Shown here piece by piece: positions 1-9,378 of a stretch of DNA of 64,000 nt. The position numbers and the translations under genes are program-made. Numbering within the stretch: the first letter of the stretch is position 1; every line of letters starts with the position of its first letter. Origin of the DNA: Arenicellales bacterium. Its GTDB lineage: Bacteria > Pseudomonadota > Gammaproteobacteria > Arenicellales > UBA868. The stretch lies in NCBI GenBank assembly GCA_030754035.1, contig JASMBC010000003.1:1-64000 (forward strand), given 5' to 3'. The notes beneath the pieces are model-generated. The model was not told where the DNA came from. It searched no databases and worked only from the letters and a program-made list of their open reading frames with translations.

Positions 1-1
1 C

Positions 2-919
2 AACGACGAAACCATAATTGAGCGCGACGATTCCGGCAGCAGCGATATCCTGTCTTTCGGCGAGAAAACGCTCTACAAAGCTTTACTCAGTCTCACGGGC
101 GCTGTTCGTCTGAATAATACTAACCACAAGGCCATCTCAAGTGCGCGAAAAAAACTTAAGTCCCGGCTCTCGGACGAGTACCACGCAACCTACTTTTTCC
201 AGAACCTGAAGTGGCTGATACCGGGCCTGACAATTTCTGTGATCATGCTGGTCGGCATCGCCGTTGCCGAACCCGAACAACTCCTGCTCTCTGGTATGCC
301 TATGATTTTTCTGTCGGTATTTCTTTTGCAGGCGGGCAGGCTCTGGAAGCAGGGCAGGCGGTTGATTGCAGGAGTCGTTTTCCTGGTTTCTGGATTCGTC
401 GTTACAGCGCAATTTGGATTTTCATTTTTTGGAGATATTAATCTGGTCTTTGCACTGGTTGTGATACTTCTTTTCGGTATCAACACTTTTTTTTACTTTC
501 TCCTCAAAGCGCCTACGCGCCTTGGCCGTAAGACCATGGATGAGATAGAAGGATTCAGAAAATATCTTGGCACTGCTGAGGCCGACCGACTGAACATGCT
601 CACGCCGCCGGAACAGACCCCTGAACTGTATGAAAAATACCTGCCTTATGCGCTGGCTCTGGATGTCGAACAAGAATGGTCCGAGAACTTCAGCGAAGTG
701 CTGGCTCGCGCCGCCCAAAGCGGAGACAGCGCGTACCAACCGCGCTGGTATCACGGCAACTCCTGGGATGCCCACGAGCCGGCCAACTTCGGCAACAGCC
801 TCGGCAGCTCCCTGTCGTCAACGGTCGCCTCCGCCGCCAGCCCACCCGGCTCCAGTTCCGGCTTCAGCGGCGGCTCTTCCGGCGGCGGTGGTGGCGGTGG
901 TGGCGGTGGTGGCTGGTAG
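2..919 (+). CDS. DUF2207 family membrane protein, C-terminal part
   Basis: The reading frame is open from base 2, so the gene begins before the window; the ORF-track start at 239 is only an internal ATG. The visible part has a soluble stretch, two or three hydrophobic segments (about bases 215-510), then a cytoplasmic-type region. It ends in a low-complexity Ser/Gly tail of about eleven glycines closed by Trp. A hydrophobic hairpin followed by a glycine-rich C-terminus is typical of DUF2207 (YciQ-like) predicted membrane proteins. The molecular function of that family is unknown. The next gene is convergent, with its stop only 15 bases away. Confidence 0.75.
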   Translation, partial: NDETIIERDDSGSSDILSFGEKTLYKALLSLTGAVRLNNTNHKAISSARKKLKSRLSDEYHATYFFQNLKWLIPGLTISVIMLVGIAVAEPEQLLLSGMPMIFLSVFLLQAGRLWKQGRRLIAGVVFLVSGFVVTAQFGFSFFGDINLVFALVVILLFGINTFFYFLLKAPTRLGRKTMDEIEGFRKYLGTAEADRLNMLTPPEQTPELYEKYLPYALALDVEQEWSENFSEVLARAAQSGDSAYQPRWYHGNSWDAHEPANFGNSLGSSLSSTVASAASPPGSSSGFSGGSSGGGGGGGGGGGW

Positions 920-934
920 GCTGGTCTGTAGAAT

Positions 935-2083
935 CTAACCTGCCGATACTGCCCAGCGCGGGGTCCGGTAACCTCCGGCAAGACCCCCCACCGAAAGCAC
1001 GAGTTGCCACAGGTGGTCCTCCCGCGAACGGAAGGTGCCGGCACTAGCCAGTAGATAGTAGTCGAACATGCGCTTGAAACGCTCGCTGTAACGATCGCAC
1101 AGCGCTGGCCAGGCCGCGTTAAAGTTGCGGTGCCAGGCCATCAGGGTGGGGTCGTAATCAGCACCGAAGTTGTGCCAGTCCTCAATCGTGAAAAACGCGC
1201 TGGCATGCCGCGCCAGAGCGGCAACTGGCGGCACTACTCCGTTCGGAAAAATATACTTTTCTATCCAGCGATCGGTGGCAAATCCACCCCGCCCGGCGCC
1301 GATTGTGTGTAACAGGAAAAGCCCGTCTGCTTTGAGTAGCGACTGGAGCTTGCGAAAAAAAGTACGGTAGTTCTTCTGCCCAACGTGCTCGAACATCCCC
1401 ACCGAGACGATTCGGTCGAACTGCCCCTGCAGGTCGCGGTAATCCTTTATCCTGATCGTGACAGGCAATCCGGCGCAGCGCTCACCTGCCAGTTGTGCCT
1501 GCTCCTTTGAGACCGTGATGCCTGTAACACTGACGCCATGATGCTCAGCCATCCAGCGGGCCAGCCCACCCCAACCGCAGCCGACATCCAACACCTGCAT
1601 GCCGGGTTCCAAACCCAATTTCTCACAGATCATCTGCATTTTATTCACCTGCGCCTGCGCAAGGCATTCGGCCTTGTCCCAGTAGCCGCAGCTGTAATTC
1701 ATGTACGGGTCCAGCATGTGCTCGAAGACGTCGTTACCGATATCGTAGTGCTGTTCCCCAACTTGGAAGGCCCGGTTCCGGCTTTGCCGGTTGAACAGGC
1801 GAGACCTAAGGAAAAAAACCAGAAATCGGAAATTATTGCGCACCCGATCTTCCAGGCCGGCACGAAACGCACGGTTGATCATCTCGTCCAACCGCTGGCA
1901 GTCCCACCAGCCGTCCATGTACGCCTCACCCAGGCCCAGGGTGCCATCACGCAGAACGCGACGGAAAAGGTCAGGGTTATTGACCTGCACGTCCCATTCA
2001 TTGGGACCATCCAGGCGAATACCGGCTGGCTCCAGCAACCCCTGGAAGTGCTTGATCTCTGGAGACTGCACGGCACTTTGCAT
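935..2083 (-). CDS. cfa: Cyclopropane-fatty-acyl-phospholipid synthase
   Basis: A 382-residue protein, the usual length of this family. It transfers a methylene group from S-adenosylmethionine to cis double bonds of membrane phospholipid acyl chains, acting at the cytoplasmic face of the membrane. An N-terminal lipid-binding part precedes a class I methyltransferase fold with the SAM motif VLDVGCGWGG at about residues 164-173. The family segment YDIGNDVFEHMLDPYMNYSC lies just before it. The ATG at 2083 has GAGGA about ten bases upstream. It follows the aldolase/dehydrogenase gene on the same strand by 110 bases and may be its own unit. Cyclopropanation usually rises in stationary phase or acid stress, but no promoter was identified here. 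Confidence 0.93.
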   Translation of the reverse strand: MQSAVQSPEIKHFQGLLEPAGIRLDGPNEWDVQVNNPDLFRRVLRDGTLGLGEAYMDGWWDCQRLDEMINRAFRAGLEDRVRNNFRFLVFFLRSRLFNRQSRNRAFQVGEQHYDIGNDVFEHMLDPYMNYSCGYWDKAECLAQAQVNKMQMICEKLGLEPGMQVLDVGCGWGGLARWMAEHHGVSVTGITVSKEQAQLAGERCAGLPVTIRIKDYRDLQGQFDRIVSVGMFEHVGQKNYRTFFRKLQSLLKADGLFLLHTIGAGRGGFATDRWIEKYIFPNGVVPPVAALARHASAFFTIEDWHNFGADYDPTLMAWHRNFNAAWPALCDRYSERFKRMFDYYLLASAGTFRSREDHLWQLVLSVGGLAGGYRTPRWAVSAG

Positions 2084-2193
2084 CAGTGGGATCCTCGCGG
2101 GCTGTTGCTCGTTGCCACCTTCGGGATTGGGCCAGTCTAGGCCGGGAAGCCGCGTGCAATCTTACCTGTCGATTATCTGAAAACCAATACGAT

Positions 2194-4299
2194 TTACCGG
2201 GGTGTTGCCTCTGGCAAGCCGCCATCAATCGGCAAGGTGGCGCCGGTGCTGGGCGTACGCCGCTCAAGGAAAAAGAGCACACCCTCTGCGACCTGGCTTG
2301 CCGTAATCTTGGCTTTCAGCAAATTGCGGTTACGGTAGTACTCTTCTAGTCCAGATTGGTCCAGGCCGCGTGCACGCATTCGCTCCGGCCCTACTTCAGC
2401 CCACAGCCCTGAACGGCGTTCACCCTGGGCAAAGACGGCATCCGGGGCAACCATGTTGACCCGAACATCGTTGGCGGCCATCTCCTGGCTGGCTACTCGC
2501 GCCAATTGGTGCGCGGCGGCCTTGGTTGCACTGTAGGCGCCAAAACCAGCACCAGGGGCAAACACATTCTTGGTCGATACTAAAACGATATCGCCGCCCG
2601 TAGCCTGACGCCGGAACAGGCCAGCCGCCGCCCGCAACAGCAGCACCGTGCCGTCGGTGTTGACCCGTTCCAGGCGGCGAAAATGTTCCATATCCATCTC
2701 TTCCAGCGTAGCAACATGGGCTAGGCCTGCGTTGATAACCAGCCCGTCCATACCGCCCCAGACCCGGCATACTTCGGCAAAACTTGCAGCCACTGATTCG
2801 GCCTCAGATACGTCCTGGTGCAGCCCGATGATGCGGTCGCCATAACGCTCAGACAGTTCCCCAACCAGACTCTGGAGACCAGCATCATCCAGGTCAGTTG
2901 CCACCACATGTGCGCCCGCCTGCAGCAGACGGCTGCAAATTCCGGAACCGATTGCGCCGGCTGCACCGGTCACCATGACCACGTCGCCCGTCAGCGGTTG
3001 CTCGCCGTCGCCAAGCTTGAGTTGCTGCTGGGGCAAGTACTCCATGTCGAACAGGTGTTCCTCCTCTGGCACCCGGTAAACACCACCCATAGCGGCGATA
3101 CGGTCTTTCACTTCAAGGGTGTGCGCTGTGACATCCCGGGCAATACGCGCAGCTGCCGCATCCGAGCCGGCACATAAGGCACCAAGGCCGGGAATCAGAA
3201 CCACTCGCGGCCGCAGATCAGTGGCTGTAGCAGTGGTCGGTAGCCTCGATAGGTGGCGTTCAAAATAGTCCTGGTAGTCTTGTGCATACTGAGCCAAAAC
3301 TTCTTCGAGTTGGGATCGCAGCCGTTGCTCGTCATCAAAATCAGGTGCCTCAACCCACGCCGGCAAGAGCCTCGTTCGGATCAGGTGATCACTGGTCAGT
3401 GGTGGCGAGACATGCTGAGAACGGCTCCCGCCCGCCAGGATACCGGCTGTCCAGGCGTCGACCAGAGGCTGCAACACACAACGCCGGTAAGGGCGGCCGT
3501 CGTCCCCGGTCGAGGCTGCGAGCAGGCCACGCAGAACAGGCGCGAGCCGAGCCAGACGGCGGTCCGAGATTTCGGCGGATTCGTCGGTACGTGAATAAGT
3601 CCGTGCCGGTGCAGCCTCAGCGAGATATTGCTCAGCTCGGGAAACCAACTCAATCATCCGGTCATAGCTTTGCCGGGCCGTATCTCCCCAGACAACGATG
3701 CCATGGTGCTCCCAGACCATGGCTCGGGCCTGCGGGACCTTGGGCAATGCCTCCGCCACCTGCCGCGCCAGTGGAAAACCCGGGCGCACATAAGGCAAAA
3801 CCACCACCTCTTCCCCGAGCGCTCGGCGCACGTGGTCGGCCCCGCCCTGCTGGTTGGTCAATGCAAGAATCGCATCGGCGTGGGTATGATCGATGAAACG
3901 GCCTGGCAGAAGCGCGTGCGCCAACGTTTCGATCGAGGGGGCCGGTGCACTCTGGTTAAAGCGGCTGGCGCAGAGTTCATTCAGCATTGCTTGGTCGGAG
4001 ATGGCCGCAAGCGTTTGCAGTGATTGCAGCCGCTGCAGATCGACGGCTACGTGGTCTTGAGGTTCAATCGCTGCCAGGTCAAAACCGGATGCCTTGATGA
4101 ACAGCGCCGGCGCCGGTTCACCAAATACATCTGGGAAGTGATCCTTAAGGGAGGTATTGCCACCACCGTGCAGTACCAGGGAAGGTTCTGCGCCCAGCAG
4201 CCGCCCTGAATAGCTACGCAGAATCAGCTCTCGCGGGTAATCCTCGCCGTAATACGACAACAACGCTTGGGCATCGCGATCGGACCAGCGGTTTTTCAT
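2194..4299 (-). CDS. Bifunctional aldolase / short-chain dehydrogenase
   Basis: A 701-residue two-domain fusion. Residues 1-420 are a class II aldolase/adducin domain with the metal- and phosphate-site segments HGGGNTS (44-50), HTHAD (138-142) and EHHG (197-200). Residues 438-701 are a short-chain dehydrogenase with the nucleotide motif TGAAGAIGSG (444-453) and the catalytic pair Tyr589/Lys593 in YSATK. This architecture is that of RhaD/RhaE-type rhamnulose-phosphate aldolase/lactaldehyde dehydrogenases and relatives. It couples aldol cleavage of a sugar phosphate to oxidation or reduction of the aldehyde released. The substrate cannot be read from the sequence, and no rhamnose genes lie nearby. 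It starts 61 bases after the LsrF-like gene on the same strand, suggesting joint sugar-phosphate catabolism. Confidence 0.88.
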   Translation of the reverse strand: MKNRWSDRDAQALLSYYGEDYPRELILRSYSGRLLGAEPSLVLHGGGNTSLKDHFPDVFGEPAPALFIKASGFDLAAIEPQDHVAVDLQRLQSLQTLAAISDQAMLNELCASRFNQSAPAPSIETLAHALLPGRFIDHTHADAILALTNQQGGADHVRRALGEEVVVLPYVRPGFPLARQVAEALPKVPQARAMVWEHHGIVVWGDTARQSYDRMIELVSRAEQYLAEAAPARTYSRTDESAEISDRRLARLAPVLRGLLAASTGDDGRPYRRCVLQPLVDAWTAGILAGGSRSQHVSPPLTSDHLIRTRLLPAWVEAPDFDDEQRLRSQLEEVLAQYAQDYQDYFERHLSRLPTTATATDLRPRVVLIPGLGALCAGSDAAAARIARDVTAHTLEVKDRIAAMGGVYRVPEEEHLFDMEYLPQQQLKLGDGEQPLTGDVVMVTGAAGAIGSGICSRLLQAGAHVVATDLDDAGLQSLVGELSERYGDRIIGLHQDVSEAESVAASFAEVCRVWGGMDGLVINAGLAHVATLEEMDMEHFRRLERVNTDGTVLLLRAAAGLFRRQATGGDIVLVSTKNVFAPGAGFGAYSATKAAAHQLARVASQEMAANDVRVNMVAPDAVFAQGERRSGLWAEVGPERMRARGLDQSGLEEYYRNRNLLKAKITASQVAEGVLFFLERRTPSTGATLPIDGGLPEATPR

Positions 4300-4360
4300 T
4301 AACCAAAAGCAGCCGCGGGCCGCCGACAGGACAGCAGATACTTCGAGTCACAAGTCATTC

Positions 4361-5269
4361 TCAAGGCTGAGAATCCTGCTGATCGCGTATTTCAAGATAA
4401 TAATCGTAGGCTTCCTGCACTCTGGCATTTTCGTGTACTACCTTGCGCACAGCCTGGATCATGGCCAACGGGCATTCGGACTGAAAGATGTTGCGGCCCA
4501 TATCAACCCCGCAGGCACCCTGGTCGACCGCGTTGAAAGCAAGCTCCAGTGCTTCCCGCTCAGGCAGCCTCTTGCCACCCGCGATGACTATGGGAACCGG
4601 GCAGGATGCAACTACCGTATCAAACCCTTGTTCAACGAAATAGGTCTTAACGTACGTTGCACCGAGCTCTGCGCAGATCCGGGTCGCAAGCCGCATGTAA
4701 TTCACATCACGTACCAGATCGCGGCCGACGGCAGTTACCCCCAAGGTAGCGATGCCGTGTTGATTGCCCAGGTCGATCAGGCGGGTCAAATTGTGGATCG
4801 ACTTGGTTTCGTATTCTCCACCGATGAACACTTGCACTGCCATGGCTGCAGCATTCAGCCGAACAGCTTCATCGATGCTGATAGCGATCTCCTCATTGGA
4901 CAATTCCTTCAAGATACTGGGACCGCCGCTCGATCTTAAAACGATACCACCGGTATAGGTGGGCGGGATACAGCTGCGCAGGATGCCCCGTGTCAGCATC
5001 AGGGTATCGGCGTACGGCGTGAGTGGCACAATATTGAGGTCAATGCGCTCGAGCCCACTGGTCGGGCCAAGGAAATAGCCGTGGTCAAACGCCAGCATCA
5101 CGGTGCGGCCTGACCCGGGATTAAAAATCTGCGACAGGCGATTTTGCAGTCCCCAGTCAAGGTGGTTTGAACCTTTAAGGAAAAAGGGTTCATTGCGCGC
5201 AGGAACTTCAGCCTGGTAACTTCTCGCGCTTTCTGTATCTTGGTCAGCCACGTCTTTGTTCTCCCCCAT
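4361..5269 (-). CDS. lsrF: LsrF-like class I aldolase/thiolase
   Basis: A 302-residue TIM-barrel aldolase of the DeoC/LacD/FbaB type. It is very close to E. coli LsrF, the thiolase that cleaves 3-hydroxy-5-phosphonooxypentane-2,4-dione in autoinducer-2 breakdown. Shared landmarks are [10 protein letters not shown] (57-66), MLTRGILRS (91-99), the Schiff-base lysine in YVKTYFVE (Lys208) and [12 protein letters not shown]. None of lsrACDBK/R is in the window. The partner here is an aldolase/dehydrogenase fusion, so the true substrate may be another phosphorylated diketone or ketose. The fold and catalytic class are certain; the AI-2 role is only inferred from similarity. Confidence 0.8.
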   Translation of the reverse strand: MGENKDVADQDTESARSYQAEVPARNEPFFLKGSNHLDWGLQNRLSQIFNPGSGRTVMLAFDHGYFLGPTSGLERIDLNIVPLTPYADTLMLTRGILRSCIPPTYTGGIVLRSSGGPSILKELSNEEIAISIDEAVRLNAAAMAVQVFIGGEYETKSIHNLTRLIDLGNQHGIATLGVTAVGRDLVRDVNYMRLATRICAELGATYVKTYFVEQGFDTVVASCPVPIVIAGGKRLPEREALELAFNAVDQGACGVDMGRNIFQSECPLAMIQAVRKVVHENARVQEAYDYYLEIRDQQDSQP

Positions 5270-5440
5270 CTGTTGGTAGTGCCGGATAGTGGGACTCCCT
5301 CATGAGTTCAGTGTAGCCAGTGGGACAATTTCTGTAAACGCGAGCCCTAGCACCAAGTAGGTTTACTCAGATTTTCAACTTGGTAACGAGGCCACGGAAA
5401 CGGTTTGCAGCACGGGTTGGTCTTTAACGATATCGGCGGA

Positions 5441-6019
5441 TCAGGTCTTTCCCCCGGTGAGCCACTTGTGCCCGACCGGGGCCTGGTAGGAGAGACAGGC
5501 ATCGATCACCTCGGCTGGTGTCGAGGCGATAATAAGCATGTCGCGGGTCTGCTGCTTGAGAAATCGTGCCGCCGCCACCTCATCCAGAAACGCGATCAAG
5601 CGGTCAAAGTACCCATCGAGGTTCAAAAGTGCACAAGGCTTATGATGCTCGCCGAGTTGGCCCCAGGTCCAGACCTCGAACAACTCTTCAAGTGTGCCGA
5701 TACCACCTGGCAGGGCGATGAACCCATCCGATAACCCGGCCATCAATGCCTTGCGCTCATGCATCGAGGACACGATGCGCAGATCCTCCACCCCCGGGTG
5801 GGCGAACTCCCTGTCCATCAGTGCCTGTGGAATCACCCCGGTTACGGTACCACCGGCCTCCAGCGCAGCATCGGCAACCGCACCCATCAACCCTACTTGG
5901 GCGCCGCCGTAGACCAATCCAAAGCCACGCCCGGCAATAGCCTGACCAAGTTCCCTTGCACCAGCAAGGTAGCCTGGCCGATCACCGCTACTGGAGCCAC
6001 AAAAAATACAGAGTTTCAT
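5441..6019 (-). CDS. LOG family TIGR00730 nucleotide phosphoribohydrolase
   Basis: A 192-residue Rossmann-fold protein with GGAQVGLMG near residues 38-46 and the diagnostic PGGIGTLEELFEVW motif around 110. These mark the LOG family, which releases bases from nucleoside 5'-monophosphates (cytokinin riboside 5'-monophosphate phosphoribohydrolase activity). The ORF-track start at 6265 is too early: the family begins at MKLCIFCGSSSG, whose ATG is at 6019 behind a purine-rich GGGAAG/TGAGAA stretch. The extra upstream 82 codons overlap the divergent ridA gene. No nucleotide-metabolism neighbour suggests a more specific job. Confidence 0.88.
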   Translation of the reverse strand: MKLCIFCGSSSGDRPGYLAGARELGQAIAGRGFGLVYGGAQVGLMGAVADAALEAGGTVTGVIPQALMDREFAHPGVEDLRIVSSMHERKALMAGLSDGFIALPGGIGTLEELFEVWTWGQLGEHHKPCALLNLDGYFDRLIAFLDEVAAARFLKQQTRDMLIIASTPAEVIDACLSYQAPVGHKWLTGGKT

Positions 6020-6211
6020 ACCATTCTCACTTCCCGAAAAGCCCTGGTGCAATGCTAGCCGGAAAAGGGCTGTCGCTGAAACCGAAAAAAAAATGAGCCA
6101 AGCCGGGCTACAATGACCGATAGTATCCCAACCAGAGTACGGCTGATCCGGCTGCACCAATAAAGCGACGCCAGCTGCCAGACTCGATATTTCAGAAGAG
6201 GAAAATGAGCC

Positions 6212-6565
6212 ATGAGTATTCAAAGACTCCAGACCGGCGAGCGCATGAGCCAGGTCGTCATCCACGGCAATACGGTCTACACCGCGGGCCAGGTCGCACT
6301 GGACGCACCGGGTGAGCCCGTCACTGACCAGACCCGGGACATACTGAAGCGCATAGACAGCCTGCTGGCGCAGGCCGGCAGCGACAAGTCCAGGTTGCTC
6401 AGTGCTACCATCTGGATTTCTGACATGAGCACCTTTGGCGAGATGAACGCTGTCTGGGATGCCTGGGTCGCTCCGGGTGCGACGCCGGCCAGGGCCTGCG
6501 TGGAGGCAAAGCTGGCCACACCCCAGTTCACTGTCGAGATCGCGGTGATCGCGGCCCTTAACTAA
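6212..6565 (+). CDS. RidA family protein
   Basis: A 117-residue YjgF/YER057c/UK114 trimeric-type protein. The arginine used by active RidA proteins to bind the substrate carboxylate is present (Arg94, in TPARACVEAK). RidA enzymes hydrolyse reactive 2-iminopropionate-type enamines and imines released by PLP lyases or amino-acid oxidases. It is the first gene of a plus-strand operon that also encodes an amino-acid dehydrogenase and a PLP ammonia-lyase, exactly the kinds of enzymes that release imines. GAGG precedes the ATG at 6212. Sub-family (Rid1-Rid7) was not determined. Confidence 0.9.
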   Translation: MSIQRLQTGERMSQVVIHGNTVYTAGQVALDAPGEPVTDQTRDILKRIDSLLAQAGSDKSRLLSATIWISDMSTFGEMNAVWDAWVAPGATPARACVEAKLATPQFTVEIAVIAALN

Positions 6566-6585
6566 GGCAACACCCGGGACAGATC

Positions 6586-7845
6586 ATGCGCGTGGTTATC
6601 CTCGGCGCTGGCATCATCGGCGTCACCGCCGCCTGGGAGTGCCTGCGCGACGGCCACCAGGTCACGCTGGTCGACCGCGCCGCCGAACCGGCAAGTTTCG
6701 CCAGCCATGCCAACGCCGGCTTGATCGCGCCGGGGCACTCATACGCCTGGGCCTCACCCCACTCGCCTCGAATCATGCTGCAGTCGCTGTGGCGCAACGA
6801 CCAGGCCATCCGCTTTCACCCCGCTGTCAACCCCGCCCAGTGGGGCTGGATCATGCGCTTTCTTCGCCAGTGCACCGAGGCGCGTACTGCCATCAACACC
6901 CGGCGCAAAACCCGGCTGTGCATCTACTCCCAGGCGCGCTTTGCTGAGGTGATCGCAGAAACCGGTTTCGAATTCGCGCATAACAGCGGCGGGCTCATCT
7001 ACTTTTACCGCTCACAGAAAACCTTTGATGCTGCCGCCGAAAAAAGCGATATTTTGCGCAACGAGGGTCTTGATATTCAGTCGCTGGATCGCACTGCACT
7101 GGTTGCCCGGGATCCCGGGCTGGTTGACGCGCGCGACCATATTGCCGGGGGGCTCTTTGTTCCGACCGACGAAAGTGGTGACGCGCGGTTGTTCGCCCTC
7201 GCACTCACCCAGAAATGCCGGGAAGGTGGCGCCAGATTGTGCATGCAGACCAGCGTCACTGGCCTTGCAACCAACGGCGGCCAGATCTCTGCAGTGCAAA
7301 CATCCGGTGGGACCCTTGAGGGAGATGCGTTCGTGATTGCGCTCGGCGTTTTTAGTCCACACCTGGTCAAGCGGCTCGGCCTGAAACTGCCTATCTACCC
7401 GGTTAAGGGTTACTCGGTGACTTTGCCGGTAGACGCCCGTCACCGCCCGCCGCTCCTGGGTGGCCTGGACGAGGACAACTGGCTAGCCTATTGCCCGATG
7501 GATAAGCGGTTTCGGATCACTGCCACCGCAGAGATTGGCAATTACAACACCGACCACAGACCGAGCGACTTCAAGCGCATGCTGTCTACAACCAGAGAAA
7601 TACTGCCCCGGGCCGCCGACTATTCAGCGCCCGAATACTGGGCTGGGCTGAGGCCGATGACTCCCACCGGACTACCGGTTGTAGGGAAGACCCACTGGGG
7701 CAACCTGTGGCTCAATACCGGCCACGGCCACATGGGCTGGACCATGGCCTGCGGCTCGGCCCGCATTCTGGCCGACCTGCTGGGCAACAAAACACCAGAA
7801 ATTCCGCTGGACGGGATAAACCCGGCGATCATGGGGGGTCACTGA
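6586..7845 (+). CDS. FAD-dependent D-amino acid dehydrogenase (DadA-like)
   Basis: A 419-residue DAO-type flavoprotein. The N-terminal FAD-binding motif is VVILGAGIIGVTAAWE, and the C-terminal half has YWAGLRPMTPTGLPVVG and HGHMGW, which are typical of DadA. Such enzymes oxidise D-amino acids to 2-keto acids plus ammonia, passing electrons to the respiratory chain at the inner face of the cytoplasmic membrane. It begins 20 bases after ridA and its stop overlaps the start of the next gene (TGATG), so it is operonic. The D-substrate may be generated by the racemase-like protein encoded next. Substrate range is not readable. Confidence 0.87.
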   Translation: MRVVILGAGIIGVTAAWECLRDGHQVTLVDRAAEPASFASHANAGLIAPGHSYAWASPHSPRIMLQSLWRNDQAIRFHPAVNPAQWGWIMRFLRQCTEARTAINTRRKTRLCIYSQARFAEVIAETGFEFAHNSGGLIYFYRSQKTFDAAAEKSDILRNEGLDIQSLDRTALVARDPGLVDARDHIAGGLFVPTDESGDARLFALALTQKCREGGARLCMQTSVTGLATNGGQISAVQTSGGTLEGDAFVIALGVFSPHLVKRLGLKLPIYPVKGYSVTLPVDARHRPPLLGGLDEDNWLAYCPMDKRFRITATAEIGNYNTDHRPSDFKRMLSTTREILPRAADYSAPEYWAGLRPMTPTGLPVVGKTHWGNLWLNTGHGHMGWTMACGSARILADLLGNKTPEIPLDGINPAIMGGH

Positions 7846-8636
7846 TGCCGACGCAACAAGAAACGAGTGCAGGTTTACACACCATCAACCACATACCTTT
7901 CGAGGTGGATAAAGGCATCGCCGCGCGGGCCAGGATCGGCCTGGTGGTGCTGGCAACCGACCATACCATGGAGCACGAGTTTCGCCAGATCGTGACTCTG
8001 CCCGGGGTCGCGTTCTACCACTCGCGTATCCCCAACTCACCGACAGTCAACCCCGACACCTTGCAAGCGATGGCGGGCCACATCAGCGAACGCGCTGCCG
8101 AAATCCTGCCCGGCATGCCGCTCGACGTAGTGGCCTACGGCTGCACCTCAGCCTCGATGGTGATCGGCGAGGAGCGGGTGTTCGAACTGATCCACGCCAC
8201 ACGGCCCGAAGCAGCAGCCACCACTCCGATCACTGCCGCGTTCGCCGCCTTCAAAGCGCTGGGCTGCCGCCGCATCGGCGTACTGACTCCGTACCGGGAC
8301 GACGTCAACCGCATGGTGCGTGAATACATCATAGCCCGGGGTTTCGAAGTGCCGGTGTTTGGCTCTTTCAACGAGGAAAATGACAACACGGTAGCGCGGA
8401 TCTCGGCCCAGAGTCTGCGCGCGGCAATCCTCGAGATTGGCCGCCGGGATGAGGTCGATGCGGTCTTCCTGTCATGCACCAGCCTGCGCCTGGCCGGGGC
8501 GGTCACATCCATCGAGCAGGAACTGGATAAACCGGTGACCTCCTCGAACCACGCGCTGATCTGGCATACCCTGAGGCTCGCCGGCATCGACGAGCCTATC
8601 GGCGGATTCGGCCGGCTGTACCAACTACCCGATTGA
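7845..8636 (+). CDS. Asp/Glu racemase-superfamily protein (EutA / maleate isomerase-like)
   Basis: A 263-residue protein of the aspartate/glutamate racemase superfamily, in the branch holding maleate cis-trans isomerase, arylmalonate decarboxylase and the EutA proteins of ectoine-use operons. Both catalytic cysteines of the two-cysteine mechanism are present, Cys100 in AYGCTS and Cys211 in LSCTS. I start it at the ATG that overlaps the previous stop codon (7845). The ORF-track start at 7707 lies deep inside the upstream gene. It could isomerise or racemise an acidic intermediate for the neighbouring dehydrogenase and lyase. The exact reaction is unknown. Confidence 0.8.
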   Translation: MPTQQETSAGLHTINHIPFEVDKGIAARARIGLVVLATDHTMEHEFRQIVTLPGVAFYHSRIPNSPTVNPDTLQAMAGHISERAAEILPGMPLDVVAYGCTSASMVIGEERVFELIHATRPEAAATTPITAAFAAFKALGCRRIGVLTPYRDDVNRMVREYIIARGFEVPVFGSFNEENDNTVARISAQSLRAAILEIGRRDEVDAVFLSCTSLRLAGAVTSIEQELDKPVTSSNHALIWHTLRLAGIDEPIGGFGRLYQLPD

Positions 8637-8661
8637 ACATCGAGCGCTAGCCACCCCACCC

Positions 8662-9369
8662 TTGCCACAGAAAATTATCCTGGTAGAACACAACCCCGAG
8701 CCGCGGGATAACGGGGCATCGATCTGGCTGGCAGAACAGGGCTTCAAGCTCCACTGGTGCCAGCCGTTCGCGGGCGAGCGCCTGCCGAGTCCCACGGTCG
8801 AGGTCGCGGGGGTCGTTATTCTGGGTGGCAGCCAGAACATCGATGAGATGAGCCGATCTCCTTTTCTTGCCGACGAAGCCTGCTGGCTGGAGACGTGCCT
8901 AGCCCAGCAGATTCCCGTGCTGGGCCTGTGTCTCGGCGGGCAGTTGCTGGCACACGTGCTCGGCGCACACGTAGGGCCGCGAGAGGACGGCACCGTAGAG
9001 TTTGGCTTTTACCCGATACAGCCTGCTGCGCAATGCGCCGACTTTGTTCCCGACAATTTTTTCGTCATGCAATGGCATGGCCGAGGCTTCGAGGTGCCCG
9101 CTGGGGCCGAGGCGCTCGCCGCCGGTGAGGTTTTTCCCAACCAGGCCTTTCGCTACGGCGACACCGCTTACGGCCTGCAGTTCCATCCCGAATGCACGCT
9201 ATCAGTATTGAGACGATGGCAGGAGTACGAGGGAGCGCCCTGGGATAAACCCGGGGCCCAAAACCACGGTGAGCAGGATCGTCTTGCCCAAGTGCACATG
9301 GCGACCATGCACGAGTGGTTCACCAGCCTGCTGGGTCGCCTTTTCTGCGCCACCAACCCCACCATCTGA
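8662..9369 (+). CDS. Type 1 glutamine amidotransferase
   Basis: A 235-residue class I glutamine amidotransferase-fold protein. The nucleophile elbow GLCLGGQ places Cys at about residue 90, and the His-Glu pair is in GLQFHPEC near 175-177, so the triad is intact. The protein stands alone, without a fused synthase domain. It may hydrolyse a gamma-glutamyl bond (PuuD-like) or donate ammonia to an unknown partner. No ATG fits the family N-terminus, so a TTG at 8662 is the likely start; this is uncertain. It lies 25 bases after the EutA-like gene and 9 bases before the ammonia-lyase gene. Confidence 0.82.
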   Translation: MPQKIILVEHNPEPRDNGASIWLAEQGFKLHWCQPFAGERLPSPTVEVAGVVILGGSQNIDEMSRSPFLADEACWLETCLAQQIPVLGLCLGGQLLAHVLGAHVGPREDGTVEFGFYPIQPAAQCADFVPDNFFVMQWHGRGFEVPAGAEALAAGEVFPNQAFRYGDTAYGLQFHPECTLSVLRRWQEYEGAPWDKPGAQNHGEQDRLAQVHMATMHEWFTSLLGRLFCATNPTI

Positions 9370-9378
9370 GATTCCGCA

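Noticed and set aside
899-917. Glycine-rich tract as a tandem nucleotide repeat
   Set aside because: The GGTGGC repeats encode the normal poly-glycine tail of DUF2207 proteins.
1538-2140. 200-codon plus-strand ORF
   Set aside because: Shadow of the cyclopropane synthase gene on the other strand.
5441-6265. N-terminal extension of the LOG-family protein
   Set aside because: The extra 82 codons lie before the conserved family start, overlap the divergent ridA gene and have no homologous features.
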